DNA of 64,000 nt from JBEHWX01 sp048498995. GTDB lineage: Bacteria > Bacteroidota > Ignavibacteria > OLB7. The stretch lies in assembly GCA_048498995.1 (NCBI GenBank), contig JBEHWX010000006.1:38232-102231 (forward strand), read 5' to 3'. Of the stretch, positions 25,814-35,199 are shown piece after piece. Position 1 is the stretch's first letter, and each line of letters begins with the position of its first letter. The notes below the pieces were generated by a model, which ran no database searches, was not told the DNA's origin, and saw only the letters and a list, made by a program, of their open reading frames with translations. The translations under genes were made by a program, and so were the position numbers.

Positions 25814-27181
25814 ATGCCGACCAGCGAAACCACTCTGGTGATTCGTCCCGCTCCGATGCCGCTGCGGGGGACCATCATCCCGCCGCCCGACAAATCGATC
25901 ACCCATCGCGCGCTCTTCTTCGGTGCTCTCAACCGTGGCCGCACCACGATTCTCCGCCCATCGCGATCGGCCGACTGCCGTTGTACGCTCGCCCTGCTGC
26001 GCGCGCTCGGCTACGCGATCGAGGAGGGAGAAGAAAAGGATTCCTTCGTCGTCGACGGCGCGGCGCGGCAGGGGCATCCCCAGCGGATGGAGCTCGACTG
26101 CGGCAACTCCGGCACCACGGCCCGGCTTGCCCTCGGCTTTCTCACCGGCGAGCGTGGGGAGTTCGTCCTTACCGGCGACGCCTCGCTCAGGCGCCGTCCG
26201 ATGGATCGCGTCGCCACGCCGCTCGGGCAGCTCGGCGCGCGCGTCCTGACGAGCGACGGATGCCTGCCGGCTCGCGTGATCGCCGACCATGAGCTTCCGG
26301 GAGGTCCGCCGCACGGCGTGCTCAACGTCCGCTCCGCGCAGGTGCATGCCGCGCTCCTGCTGGCCGCGCTCCGCTCCCGATCCGGGACCGCGCTGGTGCG
26401 CACCGCCCGCATGCGCGACCACACCCTTCGCCTCCTTCATTACTTCGCCCCCTCGGCGCTCCGCACCGATCTCTGCAATCCCAACGACCGCCCCGCCGTG
26501 GATGTGATCCGTCCCGTGCCGATTGAGCGGGAAGCAACCGTGGTGGTGCCGGGTGATATTTCGGCCGCCGCCTTCTTCGTGGTGGCGGCGATGCTCGTGC
26601 CCGACTCGCGGATCAGAATCGAGAAGGTGGGGCTCAATCCGACGCGCATCGCGTTCCTACTGGCCGCAAGGGCCATGGGAGGGCGCGTCAGTTGGACGAT
26701 CCGGGAGCATGAGCCGGAGGAGGTGGGAGATATCGAGGCGGAATATTCCGAGGGGCTGCGGGGGATCGACCTCTCCGAGGGGGAGGATGAGGAGCATGGC
26801 ATCTCGGTTCCCGAAATGATCGACGAGCTGCCGTTGCTGACGCTGCTGGCCGCGCGCGTGCGCGGCAGGACCATCGTGGGGGGCGCCTCCGAGCTACGCG
26901 TGAAGGAGTCGGATCGTATATCGGCGACCGCGAAGCTGCTCGGCGCGCTCGGCGTGACGGTTCAGGAACAGGAAGACGGGTTCACGATCGACGGACCGCA
27001 GCGGATAGCCGGCGGCGCCGTTGCCGACCATCACGGCGATCACCGTCTGGCGATGCTGGCGTCGATCGCGGCGCTCATCGCCCGCAAAGCGGTCACGATC
27101 CGCGATGCGTCCGTCGTCGACGTTTCCTTCCCGACCTTCTGGCGCGAGCTCGCCAGGTTCACGTCGGTGGAGGAGCAGTGA
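25814..27181 (+). CDS. aroA: 3-phosphoshikimate 1-carboxyvinyltransferase (EPSP synthase)
   Basis: A 455-residue cytoplasmic enzyme joining shikimate 3-phosphate and phosphoenolpyruvate. Family motifs are in order: PPDKSITHRALFFGAL, LDCGNSGTTARLALG, RRPMDRVATPLGQLGA, NVRSAQVHAALLLAAL, VPGDISAAAFFVVAA, ASELRVKESDRISATAKLL and DHHGDHRLAMLASIAAL. It is slightly longer than the usual 430 residues because of an acidic insert near residue 310 (SEGEDEEHG). The start at 25814 lies 148 bp from the divergent pYEATS start. It overlaps aroE by four bases, so the two are coupled. Confidence 0.95.
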   Translation: MPTSETTLVIRPAPMPLRGTIIPPPDKSITHRALFFGALNRGRTTILRPSRSADCRCTLALLRALGYAIEEGEEKDSFVVDGAARQGHPQRMELDCGNSGTTARLALGFLTGERGEFVLTGDASLRRRPMDRVATPLGQLGARVLTSDGCLPARVIADHELPGGPPHGVLNVRSAQVHAALLLAALRSRSGTALVRTARMRDHTLRLLHYFAPSALRTDLCNPNDRPAVDVIRPVPIEREATVVVPGDISAAAFFVVAAMLVPDSRIRIEKVGLNPTRIAFLLAARAMGGRVSWTIREHEPEEVGDIEAEYSEGLRGIDLSEGEDEEHGISVPEMIDELPLLTLLAARVRGRTIVGGASELRVKESDRISATAKLLGALGVTVQEQEDGFTIDGPQRIAGGAVADHHGDHRLAMLASIAALIARKAVTIRDASVVDVSFPTFWRELARFTSVEEQ

Positions 27182-27960
27182 TCGAGAAGATCGTGCTGAT
27201 CGGCGAGCATATCGCCCACTCCCGTTCGCCGGGGTTCCACAATCCACTCTTCGAGCGTTACCGGCTCCCCATGCACTACGAGCTGATGCCTCTCGGCTCC
27301 GATGAGCTTGCCGAGGCGATCGCGCTGATGAAGCGGGGGGGATTCCGCGGCGCCAACGTCACCTCACCGCACAAGGAGCGCGTCGCGCTACTGATGGACG
27401 AGCTCACCGACGGAGCTCGACGTCTCGGCGCGGTCAACACGATACTCTTCGAGAAGGGACGCGCCATCGGACACAGCACCGACGGCGCGGGATTCGCCCG
27501 CGCGCTCCGCGCCGAGCCGCTTCTTGCCGGCGCGCACACGGCGGCCGTGCTCGGCGCCGGGGGAGCGGCGGCGGCTGCCGTCGATGTGCTTCTTCGCTCG
27601 CCGCATCTTCGTTCTCTCGCCATCCATTCCCGCGCGCTCGATCGCGCCGCCGCCCTCGTCTCTCGCTTCGACGACGCGCGGCTGACCGCGGCCCCGCTCG
27701 ACCGATTCGCGCCCGCCGATCTGGTGGTGCAGGCAACGCCGGTCGGCATGCCCGCGCATCCGGGAGCGCTGCTGACCGAGCATGAGCTGCGCGGCACGCG
27801 ACTCCTCTACGAGATGATCTATGCGCCTGAGGAGACCGAGCTGATGCGCAGGGCGCTCGCGGCCGGCGCGCGCGCGGTCAACGGCGAAGGGATGCTTCGC
27901 GCGCAGGCGGCCGAGTCGTTCAGGATATGGACCGGGATCGATCCGGAGATTGAACCATGA
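27178..27960 (+). CDS. aroE: Shikimate dehydrogenase
   Basis: A 260-residue NADP-dependent enzyme reducing 3-dehydroshikimate. The GTG start overlaps the aroA stop (GTGA). The shikimate-binding half has IGEHIAHSRSPGFHN, GGFRGANVTSPHKERV with the catalytic Lys, and GAVNTILFEKGRAIGHSTD with the catalytic Asp. The Rossmann half has AVLGAGGAAAAAVDVLL, then QATPVGMPAHPG and EMIYAPEETELM, and a C-terminal GEGMLRAQAAESFRIWTG with the conserved Gln. It ends by overlapping the next gene by four bases (ATGA). Confidence 0.95.
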   Translation: MIEKIVLIGEHIAHSRSPGFHNPLFERYRLPMHYELMPLGSDELAEAIALMKRGGFRGANVTSPHKERVALLMDELTDGARRLGAVNTILFEKGRAIGHSTDGAGFARALRAEPLLAGAHTAAVLGAGGAAAAAVDVLLRSPHLRSLAIHSRALDRAAALVSRFDDARLTAAPLDRFAPADLVVQATPVGMPAHPGALLTEHELRGTRLLYEMIYAPEETELMRRALAAGARAVNGEGMLRAQAAESFRIWTGIDPEIEP

Positions 27961-29903
27961 TGCGATCAGTGTTCGTTGGTCTGCTTCTCACGCTGCTCGT
28001 TGTCGGGGTCGCGCATGGCCAGCTCTACGCGCCGCAGGAAATTGAGCTCCTGTCCGATCGGATCTATCCGAACCCACATGAGGACATGCAGGTAACCTGC
28101 ACGTTTACCGGTCCCGGAGGTTCCGAGACCGTGGCTGGATTCTGGAATGGAGGAAGACGCTACGTCTTCCGGTTCACGCCTCCTCGCGCGGGATACTGGA
28201 CCTATCGCACCACCTGTAGCGATACCACGAACGCGGGGTTGCACCACCTGGATGGAGGCTTCCACGCGGTGCCGCTCTCAGGCGATGATCCTTTCGTTCG
28301 TCACGGCTGGCTCCGCGTCTCGGACGATCATCGGACGCTGGTACATACTGACGGCGAGCCCTACTTCTATCTGAGCGACACGGCGTGGGAGATTACCTGG
28401 CGGTCGACGTTTGCGGAACTGCGCCCGTATTTCTCCGACCGGAAGCGGAAGGGGTTCAACGCGCTTCAGATCGTGCCTCTCTCGCACCGGCTCCTGTATC
28501 CGAACGGCATCGAGAACCGTAACGGCGAGCCGTTCTATCTCGACACCGCGCACGACGTCATCAATCCCCGCTACTTCGATTATCTCGACACGATCGTCGC
28601 CATGGCCAACGACAGCGGCATGGCCGTGGTGATGGCGCCTCTCTGGGCCGCCTACTGCTACCTCTATGCTGATAATTCCACCCTCGGATATCAGTTGAAT
28701 TATCGGCAGTGCATGCAGATCGCGCGCTACGTCGGCGCTCGTTACGCCGCCAGCAACGTGATCTGGATCGTCGGTGGCGATAATGTCTACGACACCGAGG
28801 AGCGTCGAGCGTTCTGGGGAGAGTTCGCGCATGCGCTCCGCGCCGCCAGCGGCGGGCGGCACCTGACAACCGTGCATCCGCACGGATGGGGAACATCATT
28901 TCAATATTTCGGCAACACCACCGACTGGATCGATTTTCACATGTACCAGTCGTCGCACGCGGCCGATGTCGTCTTTACCTACGACGCGGCCATGCGTGGC
29001 TATGCGATGTCCCCTCCACTGCCGTTGCTCAATGGGGAGGCGATCTACGAGGATATGCCCGATCATTTCTGGCTCGCCACCGACAGCCTGCTCAGCTCCG
29101 GCATGGCGCGCCTCGATGCGCGCGACGTGCGCCAGGCGGCGTACGAGAGCGTTCTCTCCGGCGCGATGGTCGGCATGTCCTACGGCGCGCATGGGATCTG
29201 GCAATGGCACAACAATCCCGCCGCGGCCGACGCCTATTATCCCCGGTACACGGTGGCCGAGGCGGTGTCGCTTCCCGGCTCGACGCAGATGGCGTTGCTG
29301 AGGGATCTGCTGGTCCGGTGTCGGTGGTACGAGATGACGCCACACCCGGAGCTCGTCGATGCCTCCGACGAGCATCGGTTCGTGCCGGTGAGCACGAGCG
29401 ATCGCTATCTGCTGGCGTATGCCCGCCACGGCATGCGGTATTTCCGCGTCGACATGGATTCGCTCGGGGCGGTGGCGCGGCTGCGGTGGATGGATCCCCG
29501 CACCGGCGCGTTGACGGCGCCCTACACGGCAATCCCGCTCCTCGGCCCGGTGACCGTGGTGCCGCCGGACACCAACGACTGGGTGCTCGTGGCCGAGCGC
29601 GCCGGACTGCCGGACATTCCCACATCGGGCATCCATGAGGTGCCGTCGGTGCGCATCTCCTCGAATCCCTTCGTCGGCCAGACCATGATCCGCTGCCATG
29701 CCGATATCCCGGGATCGATCCGTCTGCGCGTGATGGATGCAGCGGGGAGGGAGGTAGCCTCGTTCGATGAGTCCGCCTCGGGAGAATGGGCCGAGGAGAT
29801 CGGAGAGCTGCCTGCCGGCGGCTATTTCTACACGCTCACCTATATGCCCTACGGCGGCGCGCCGAAAACGACATCGGGTCGCCTCGTCTCGCTCGGGAAA
29901 TAG
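27957..29903 (+). CDS. Secreted DUF5060-DUF4038 glycoside-hydrolase-like protein with T9SS sorting domain
   Basis: A 648-residue exported protein. Residues 1-21 are a signal peptide ending VAHGQ. About 28-105 form a beta-sandwich of the DUF5060 type (VTCTFTGPGGSETVAGFWNGG, then PPRAGYWTYRT). About 115-440 form a TIM-barrel of the DUF4038 type (YFYLSDTAWEITWRSTF, KGFNALQIVPLSHRLLYPNG, IWIVGGDNVY, DWIDFHMYQSSH, LLNGEAIYEDMPDHFW, HGIWQWHNN). A collagenase-associated beta domain follows to about 540. The last 75 residues (SSNPFVGQTMIRCH to KTTSGRLVSLGK) match the type IX secretion C-terminal signal. It likely degrades polysaccharide outside the cell. The ATG overlaps the aroE stop by four bases, an unexpected coupling. 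Confidence 0.87.
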   Translation: MMRSVFVGLLLTLLVVGVAHGQLYAPQEIELLSDRIYPNPHEDMQVTCTFTGPGGSETVAGFWNGGRRYVFRFTPPRAGYWTYRTTCSDTTNAGLHHLDGGFHAVPLSGDDPFVRHGWLRVSDDHRTLVHTDGEPYFYLSDTAWEITWRSTFAELRPYFSDRKRKGFNALQIVPLSHRLLYPNGIENRNGEPFYLDTAHDVINPRYFDYLDTIVAMANDSGMAVVMAPLWAAYCYLYADNSTLGYQLNYRQCMQIARYVGARYAASNVIWIVGGDNVYDTEERRAFWGEFAHALRAASGGRHLTTVHPHGWGTSFQYFGNTTDWIDFHMYQSSHAADVVFTYDAAMRGYAMSPPLPLLNGEAIYEDMPDHFWLATDSLLSSGMARLDARDVRQAAYESVLSGAMVGMSYGAHGIWQWHNNPAAADAYYPRYTVAEAVSLPGSTQMALLRDLLVRCRWYEMTPHPELVDASDEHRFVPVSTSDRYLLAYARHGMRYFRVDMDSLGAVARLRWMDPRTGALTAPYTAIPLLGPVTVVPPDTNDWVLVAERAGLPDIPTSGIHEVPSVRISSNPFVGQTMIRCHADIPGSIRLRVMDAAGREVASFDESASGEWAEEIGELPAGGYFYTLTYMPYGGAPKTTSGRLVSLGK

Positions 29904-30008
29904 TGGCGCGCTCCCGCGCGGCATCTGGGCGCTGATCGCATGCGCGATGTCCGAATACTTGCTTCGGTCATTGCTGGTCGAGGCCGATCCGGGAGACGTG
30001 TCGCTTCC

Positions 30009-30908
30009 TCAGAACGTCCGCGCGAAGAGCCCGTCGATGATGCCGATCTCGTACATCAGGTAGATGCCGAAGGCGACGCTCAGCGCGCCGGCCGAAAGTC
30101 TGAGGCCGCGGTCGATGGCGCGGAAGCGATTCTTCAACAGCAGGTAGGGGAGCGAGAAGAGCGTGCTCATCACCAGCATCCCGCCGATCGATCCGACGCC
30201 GAAGACCAGGATGTAGAGCAGCCCGAGCCTCGGCGAGCGGATCTCCGAGAGCACCAGCAGCATCAGCGCCGCCGAGCCGGCCAGGCCATGCATCATGCCG
30301 ACCAGAAACGGCTTGCGGCCGATCCCGCGCCAGCTCCGGTGTAGTCCCGACGTGGCATTCTCCGACGTCTCACCGGGCGTTTCGGCGGCATAGGCGAGAT
30401 GCGGATGCCGATGGCTCAGCGTGCCGTGGCTGTGCTCGGCCATCGTCACGCGGCAGCCGTCGTTGCCGAGGAGCTTCCGGAGCAGATTCGCCCCCAGCCC
30501 GGCGATCATCACCGCGACCCCGAACTCCAGCCACGCCGCGAGCTGCTCCGGCACCTCCAGCCTCAGCACCACGATCAGCACGCCGGCCACGATGAGCGAG
30601 GCGGTATGCCCCAGCCCCCAGAGTCCGCCGACCAGCGTGGCGCTCCAGGGGGAGCTCCGCTCGCTGACGATGGTGCTGACGGCCACCAGGTGGTCGGCGT
30701 CGAGCGCGTGCTTGAGTCCGAAGAGGAAGCCGAAGGCGAGAAGGGCGAAGCCGTTCGCCGCTCCGGGAGCCACGCCCGGCGTGGACTGGGCGAGAAGCGT
30801 TCCCGAGAGAAGCACGCCCATGAGAACCACCGCGGCTGGAATGGCCGCCGTCCTGGCGCGAGATACGGTGCGGGATGCCGGGGCGCCCGGCGTGCTGGGG
30901 TGTCGCAT
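30009..30908 (-). CDS. NicO/UreH-type nickel or metal transporter-like membrane protein
   Basis: A 299-residue membrane protein with six or more transmembrane helices and a signal-like N-terminus (RTAAIPAAVVLMGVLLSG). The motif FGLKHALDADHLVAVSTIVSE contains the H-x4-D-H signature of the nickel/cobalt transporter NicO/NiCoT superfamily. GGLWGLGHTASL is in helix 2, a His-rich cytosolic loop (EHSHGTLSHRHPH) comes mid-protein, and GMMHGLAGSAALMLLVL and FGVGSIGGMLVMSTLF follow. The start is placed at the ATG complementary to 30906-30908; longer in-frame starts reach 31172 without protein-like content. It converges with the secreted hydrolase. No urease or hydrogenase gene is in the window. Confidence 0.82.
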   Translation of the reverse strand: MRHPSTPGAPASRTVSRARTAAIPAAVVLMGVLLSGTLLAQSTPGVAPGAANGFALLAFGFLFGLKHALDADHLVAVSTIVSERSSPWSATLVGGLWGLGHTASLIVAGVLIVVLRLEVPEQLAAWLEFGVAVMIAGLGANLLRKLLGNDGCRVTMAEHSHGTLSHRHPHLAYAAETPGETSENATSGLHRSWRGIGRKPFLVGMMHGLAGSAALMLLVLSEIRSPRLGLLYILVFGVGSIGGMLVMSTLFSLPYLLLKNRFRAIDRGLRLSAGALSVAFGIYLMYEIGIIDGLFARTF

Positions 30909-31189
30909 GGCGGCGAAAATACGCCGGCGGAACGAGATACGGGCCACGACTTCGGCACGATGCTGGCGGATCATCTCCCCGCTCATGCGCGCTCGGCGGT
31001 GTCGGTCGTGACGGCAACACCAATCGTTGCAGATGGCCGGCATCGTGGTTCGTACAATGAGAGTTTTCCCGGCGCGTGGTCCCGTGGGAGCGGGGTGCTC
31101 CCTGGAGCGCGGGCTTCCGGATACATGGGCTCCCGGGCGCGCGGGCTTTCCGGCGTCATCGTCGTTCGGCAATCACGATCTTCCCGGCC

Positions 31190-32431
31190 GTGGCACGATT
31201 CATCGATGGGTTCAGGGCGCGGTTTCCCGCGCTGCAGTCCCGAAACTTCCGGCTCCTCTGGCTCGGCCAGCTCATCTCGATCTCCGGATCGCAGATGCAG
31301 AACATGGCCATCAACTGGCACATCTATCACATTACCGGCTCCAAGGTGATGCTCGGCCTGATCGGCCTTGCCCGCCTGGTGCCGATCGTGATCTTCTCCC
31401 TGATCGGCGGGGTGGTCGCCGATGCCAGGGACCGCCGCCGCGTCATGTTCATGACGCAGACCGCGATGCTCGTCTCCGCCGCGCTCCTGGCGGTGCTCAG
31501 CGGCCTCGGCCTGGCCGGCTCCGCCTCGATCCTCCTGCTGACCGCCGTTACCGCGGCCGCCAGCGCGTTCGACAACCCCGCGCGCCAGTCGATGCTCCCG
31601 ACGCTCGTGCCGCCGGAGCACCTCACCAACGCCGTCTCCCTCAACACCCTCACCTTCAACGTCGCGACCATGGCCGGTCCCGCGCTCGGCGGGTTCGTGA
31701 TCGACGCGATGAGCGTGGACGCGGTCTACTGGTTCAACGCGGTCTCGTTCGTCGCGGTGATCATCGGCCTGACCATGATGAAGCTCGAGCGGGGAACCGA
31801 GGAGAATCGGGGGGAGATCGGGTGGGGAGCGCTGCTGGACGGGCTCAAGTTCGTCAGGAGCAACAGCATTATCTCCTCGACGATGGTGCTCGATTTCTTC
31901 GCCACCTTCTTCTCCTCTGCCACGGCGCTTCTGCCGGTGTTCGCCAAGGAGATCCTGAAGGTCGGCCCGTCGGGACTCGGCGTGCTCTACTCGGCCGAAT
32001 CGGTCGGCGCGGTGCTCGCCGGCGCCGGCATGTCGCTGGTGCCCGAGGTGCGGAAGAAGGGGAAGGTGCTGCTGATCTCGGTGGCGATCTACGGGCTTGC
32101 CACCACGCTCTACGGCTTCTCGACCAACTTCCTCCTGTCGGTCCTCCTGCTCGGCATGGTCGGCATGGGGGATTCGGTCAGCACCGTGCTCCGTCAGACC
32201 ATCCGACAGCGGGTGACGCCGAACCATATCCGCGGGCGGATGACCTCGGTGAACATGATGTTCTTCATGGGAGGGCCGCAGCTCGGCAACCTCGAGGCCG
32301 GTCTGGTGGCCGCCTGGATCGGCGCGCCGCTGGCGGTCGCCACCGGAGGCATCGCCACCATCGGCTTCGTCGCGCTCACGGCGTGGCGCTGGCCGGCGCT
32401 CAGGCGCTATGGTCTCGGCAAGGGAGAGTAG
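31190..32431 (+). CDS. MFS transporter, EntS-like exporter family
   Basis: A 413-residue protein with about 12 transmembrane helices. It opens with FPALQSRNFRLLWLGQLIS, typical of the MFS_3 group (enterobactin exporter EntS and macrolide efflux relatives). The cytosolic loop motif VVADARDRRRVMFMTQ and ASAFDNPARQSMLPTLVPPEHLTNAVSLN are hallmarks of this group. The start is uncertain: the GTG at 31190 is the last upstream start before homology, with no clear ribosome binding site. The substrate is unknown; export of a small molecule is the family expectation. Confidence 0.87.
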   Translation: MARFIDGFRARFPALQSRNFRLLWLGQLISISGSQMQNMAINWHIYHITGSKVMLGLIGLARLVPIVIFSLIGGVVADARDRRRVMFMTQTAMLVSAALLAVLSGLGLAGSASILLLTAVTAAASAFDNPARQSMLPTLVPPEHLTNAVSLNTLTFNVATMAGPALGGFVIDAMSVDAVYWFNAVSFVAVIIGLTMMKLERGTEENRGEIGWGALLDGLKFVRSNSIISSTMVLDFFATFFSSATALLPVFAKEILKVGPSGLGVLYSAESVGAVLAGAGMSLVPEVRKKGKVLLISVAIYGLATTLYGFSTNFLLSVLLLGMVGMGDSVSTVLRQTIRQRVTPNHIRGRMTSVNMMFFMGGPQLGNLEAGLVAAWIGAPLAVATGGIATIGFVALTAWRWPALRRYGLGKGE

Positions 32432-32528
32432 GAACGACGCTCGGCCGGGCGGGGACGCTCGGCCACAAGGGCCGCCGGCGTCTGGTCGGGATCGCGTTGG
32501 ATGCGGGGAGCTTCGTTCGAGGGGAGGG

Positions 32529-32831
32529 TCAGATGCGGATCACGGCGGGCTGCTCCGGCGAGCCGGCGCGATCGAGCGGATCGGCGCCGTCGAGCTCCAC
32601 CGCCTTCACTTCCGGAACGCGGCGCCGGATCGCACGCTCCACGCCGCTCTTGAGCGTGATCGCCGAGGAGGGGCAGCCCACGCAGGCTCCGGAGAGCTGC
32701 ACGTAGACGACGTTCTCCTCGTAGCGGATGAAATCGATCTGGCCTCCATCCCCCTCGATATAGGGACGGATATCCTTTTCGATGATTCCCTGCACGCGCT
32801 CGATGATCTCTGAATCGCTTCTCGGTTCCAT
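32529..32831 (-). CDS. NifU-like C-terminal domain Fe-S protein
   Basis: A 100-residue cytoplasmic protein made of one NifU/Nfu domain. IIERVQGIIEKDIRPYIEGDGG and the cluster-binding LSGACVGCPSSAITLKSGVERA (C-x2-C) are clear. Nfu proteins carry and transfer Fe-S clusters to target enzymes. The C-terminal extension is short (DPLDRAGSPEQ). It converges with the MFS gene. The radical SAM and other Fe-S enzymes of the organism are possible clients (inference). Confidence 0.93.
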   Translation of the reverse strand: MEPRSDSEIIERVQGIIEKDIRPYIEGDGGQIDFIRYEENVVYVQLSGACVGCPSSAITLKSGVERAIRRRVPEVKAVELDGADPLDRAGSPEQPAVIRI

Positions 32832-33098
32832 GCTGACAGGTAGGGCTTCGGCGTATCGTTGAATCGGACTGTCAATTTACCACAACGTCGCTCAATAGAC
32901 GACCTTCTCCCGGTGACATTTTGCGGTGCGCGCCCGGTCGCCCGTTTCCGCGAATCCTGGCCCGCTTCGCTGGTTGCCCGCACCGTGTGCGTCCGATCGG
33001 GAGACTCCATGGGGGGAGTTGGAGTCGATCCCGTCGCGATGTATGTTTGGCGCCGATCAGGTCCCCCGATTCTCCACGACATAACAGACGAGGCCAAC

Positions 33099-33458
33099 GT
33101 GCACCAGACCCCGTTGACGAGATCCGTCGGCGCGCGCGGCTCGCGGGCTCAGCGATCCCGGGCGGCGCTTCCGATCCTGCTTCTGATGCTCCTGATGCAG
33201 GGCTGTTATCACTTCCGTATCGATACCTCCGCTCCACACGCGACCGAAGTTCATCACGCCACCAAGAGCGCCTTCTTCTGGGGGCTGATGCAGCCCTCGG
33301 CCGTCGACGATTGCGACGACAAGGGAGTAACCGACGTGCGCGTCAGCACCAACCTCGGCTACCAGCTCGTCTCGATCGTGACGCTCGGCATCTGGGTGCC
33401 GATGGATGTCGAGTGGCGATGCGTCAAGCGCCCGCCGCCGGCCCCGAGCGACCAGTGA
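33099..33458 (+). CDS. Bor-like lipoprotein
   Basis: A 119-residue protein from a GTG at 33099, with GAGG ten bases upstream. An Arg-rich start is followed by ALPILLLMLLMQGCYHF, a signal peptide with lipobox LMQGC, so the mature N-terminus is an acylated Cys near residue 36. The rest has SAFFWGLMQPSAVDDCDD and YQLVSIVTLGIWVPMDVEWRC, which follows the layout of lambda Bor family proteins (FFxxGxxQ, a mid Cys, then a TLGIxxP block and a final Cys). Bor affects serum resistance in E. coli; here the role is unknown. Confidence 0.78.
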   Translation: MHQTPLTRSVGARGSRAQRSRAALPILLLMLLMQGCYHFRIDTSAPHATEVHHATKSAFFWGLMQPSAVDDCDDKGVTDVRVSTNLGYQLVSIVTLGIWVPMDVEWRCVKRPPPAPSDQ

Positions 33459-33581
33459 CGCCGCGCCGCGGCCGGCGGATCGTCCGATGAGCGATTCCAG
33501 TGCCGGCCGCGACTGACCCGCCCCCGCCGACCCACACGCAGATCCGAGACACGCTTCACACTACTCGCGGAGTACGCAACG

Positions 33582-35111
33582 ATGCCACCTTCCGATCCGA
33601 GACAGCCGTCGTTCCGCTTCACCGGTCCCACCGACTGGACGAGCCGGCACGAGAACGTGGTCCAGCCCCTCCTGAGAATCTATGAGGTCGAGAACATGAC
33701 GAGTCCGAGCCAGGATCTCGTCGCCGATCTCCGTCCGACCATCGCGATGCTGCAGGGAATCCTGGCGCAGGCGATCCATGACGGTGCCCGCGTCCGCGCG
33801 CTCGGCGGAGGGTGGTCCCTCTCGCGCGCGGCGGCCACCGAGGGATACATGATCGATACCAAGCAGCTCAACTGGTATTTCCGGCTCGGCGCCCGGTCGA
33901 TCCATCCGAGCTACGTCGGCGATCACTCGGGACTCGTCTTCCTGCAGTGCGGCATGTCGGTCTACGAGGTGAACAAATACCTGGATCAGACCTACGGCCG
34001 CGCATTGAAGACCACCGGCGCCAGCAACGGCCAGACGATCCTCGGCGCCATCTCCACCGGCACCCACGGCTCGGCGTTCAATACCGGCGCGATGCCCGAT
34101 TACGTCGTCGGCATGCACATCATCGTCGGTCCGGACCGGCACGTCTGGCTGGAGCGCGCCTCGCAGCCGGCGGTGTCGGACGATTTCGTGGCGCGGCTCG
34201 GCGCCGATTTGGTCCGTGACGACGTCCTGTTCGATTCGGCGCTCGTCAGCTTCGGGAGCTTCGGCATCATCCACGCGGTGCTGGTCGAGACGGTGCCGAC
34301 CTATCTGCTGGAGACGCATCAGCGCCGTCTGCCGCTCGATGTCGAGCTTCGGCGCGCCATGGCCACGCTCGATTTCTCCCGACTGCCGATGCCGCACGTG
34401 GGGGAGGTGCCGCACCACTTCGAGGTGGATGTGAACCCGCACGACGTGCCGAACGGAGTGTGGGTCTCGGTGATGTACCTCCGCGGGCTCGCGCCATACA
34501 CGCCCCCGGACAAGACGCCGGGAGAGTATGGTCCTGGGGATGATCTGCTGAGCGTGGTCGGGCTTCTGACGCCGCTGATCTCCGGATCCGTGGCGCCGAT
34601 CATCAACGCCTTCGCCGGCCAGTACCTGAAGGAATACAGCTACGTGATGGGGAAGCAGGGGGAGATCTTCTCCAAGACGATCGTGCATGGCAAGGCGATG
34701 AGCATGGAGCTCGGTCTGCCGTTGCCGATCGTCTCCGACGCGCTGCCGATCATTCTGGAGGAGGCGCGCCGCGGTTCGTTTCCCGGCTTCATCGGCATCC
34801 GCTACATCAAGCGCTCGCGCGCGCTGCTGGCCTTCACGAAATTCGACATGACCTGCACCGTGGAGCTGCAGGGAGCATTTTCGAGCCTGAGCCAGACGGT
34901 ATACGATCGGATCTGGAGCGCGCTGGAGGCGGCGCGGATCCCGTATACGCTTCACTGGGGACAGATGAACAATTTCACGCCGCCGCGGGTGCGCGCGATG
35001 TACGGCCCCGCGGTCGATCAATGGCTCGCCAGCCGCCGTTCGCTGCTGACGCCACAAGCGCAGCGCCTCTTTTCGAGCACCTTCCTGGAGGATTGCGGCC
35101 TGGCGACGTAA
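33582..35111 (+). CDS. FAD-binding oxidoreductase (VAO / aldonolactone oxidase-like)
   Basis: A 509-residue flavoprotein. The FAD-binding region has ARVRALGGGWSLSRAA and KTTGASNGQTILGAISTGTHGSA, the pyrophosphate loops of the VAO/PCMH fold, and GSFGIIHAVLVETVP. Many aldonolactone oxidases carry GGxHS, where the His links FAD covalently; here the position is Trp (GGGWS), so FAD is probably not bound through this residue. The C-terminal half is less conserved and ends LHWGQMNNFTPPRVRAMYG, typical of the ALO-type C-terminal domain. No signal peptide, so cytoplasmic. The substrate is likely a sugar lactone or polyol, by family only. Confidence 0.82.
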   Translation: MPPSDPRQPSFRFTGPTDWTSRHENVVQPLLRIYEVENMTSPSQDLVADLRPTIAMLQGILAQAIHDGARVRALGGGWSLSRAAATEGYMIDTKQLNWYFRLGARSIHPSYVGDHSGLVFLQCGMSVYEVNKYLDQTYGRALKTTGASNGQTILGAISTGTHGSAFNTGAMPDYVVGMHIIVGPDRHVWLERASQPAVSDDFVARLGADLVRDDVLFDSALVSFGSFGIIHAVLVETVPTYLLETHQRRLPLDVELRRAMATLDFSRLPMPHVGEVPHHFEVDVNPHDVPNGVWVSVMYLRGLAPYTPPDKTPGEYGPGDDLLSVVGLLTPLISGSVAPIINAFAGQYLKEYSYVMGKQGEIFSKTIVHGKAMSMELGLPLPIVSDALPIILEEARRGSFPGFIGIRYIKRSRALLAFTKFDMTCTVELQGAFSSLSQTVYDRIWSALEAARIPYTLHWGQMNNFTPPRVRAMYGPAVDQWLASRRSLLTPQAQRLFSSTFLEDCGLAT

Positions 35112-35199
35112 TGACGAGCGAGGGGGATATAGAGAAGAGATTCGTGAAGATGTCGCCATCGTTGGAGGTCATCCCGATGATGATCGACCGCCGCCGGAA

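Noticed and set aside
33561..35159. A 532-codon minus-strand frame over the FAD oxidoreductase
   Set aside because: Shadow of the VAO-type gene, which has clear FAD loops on the plus strand.
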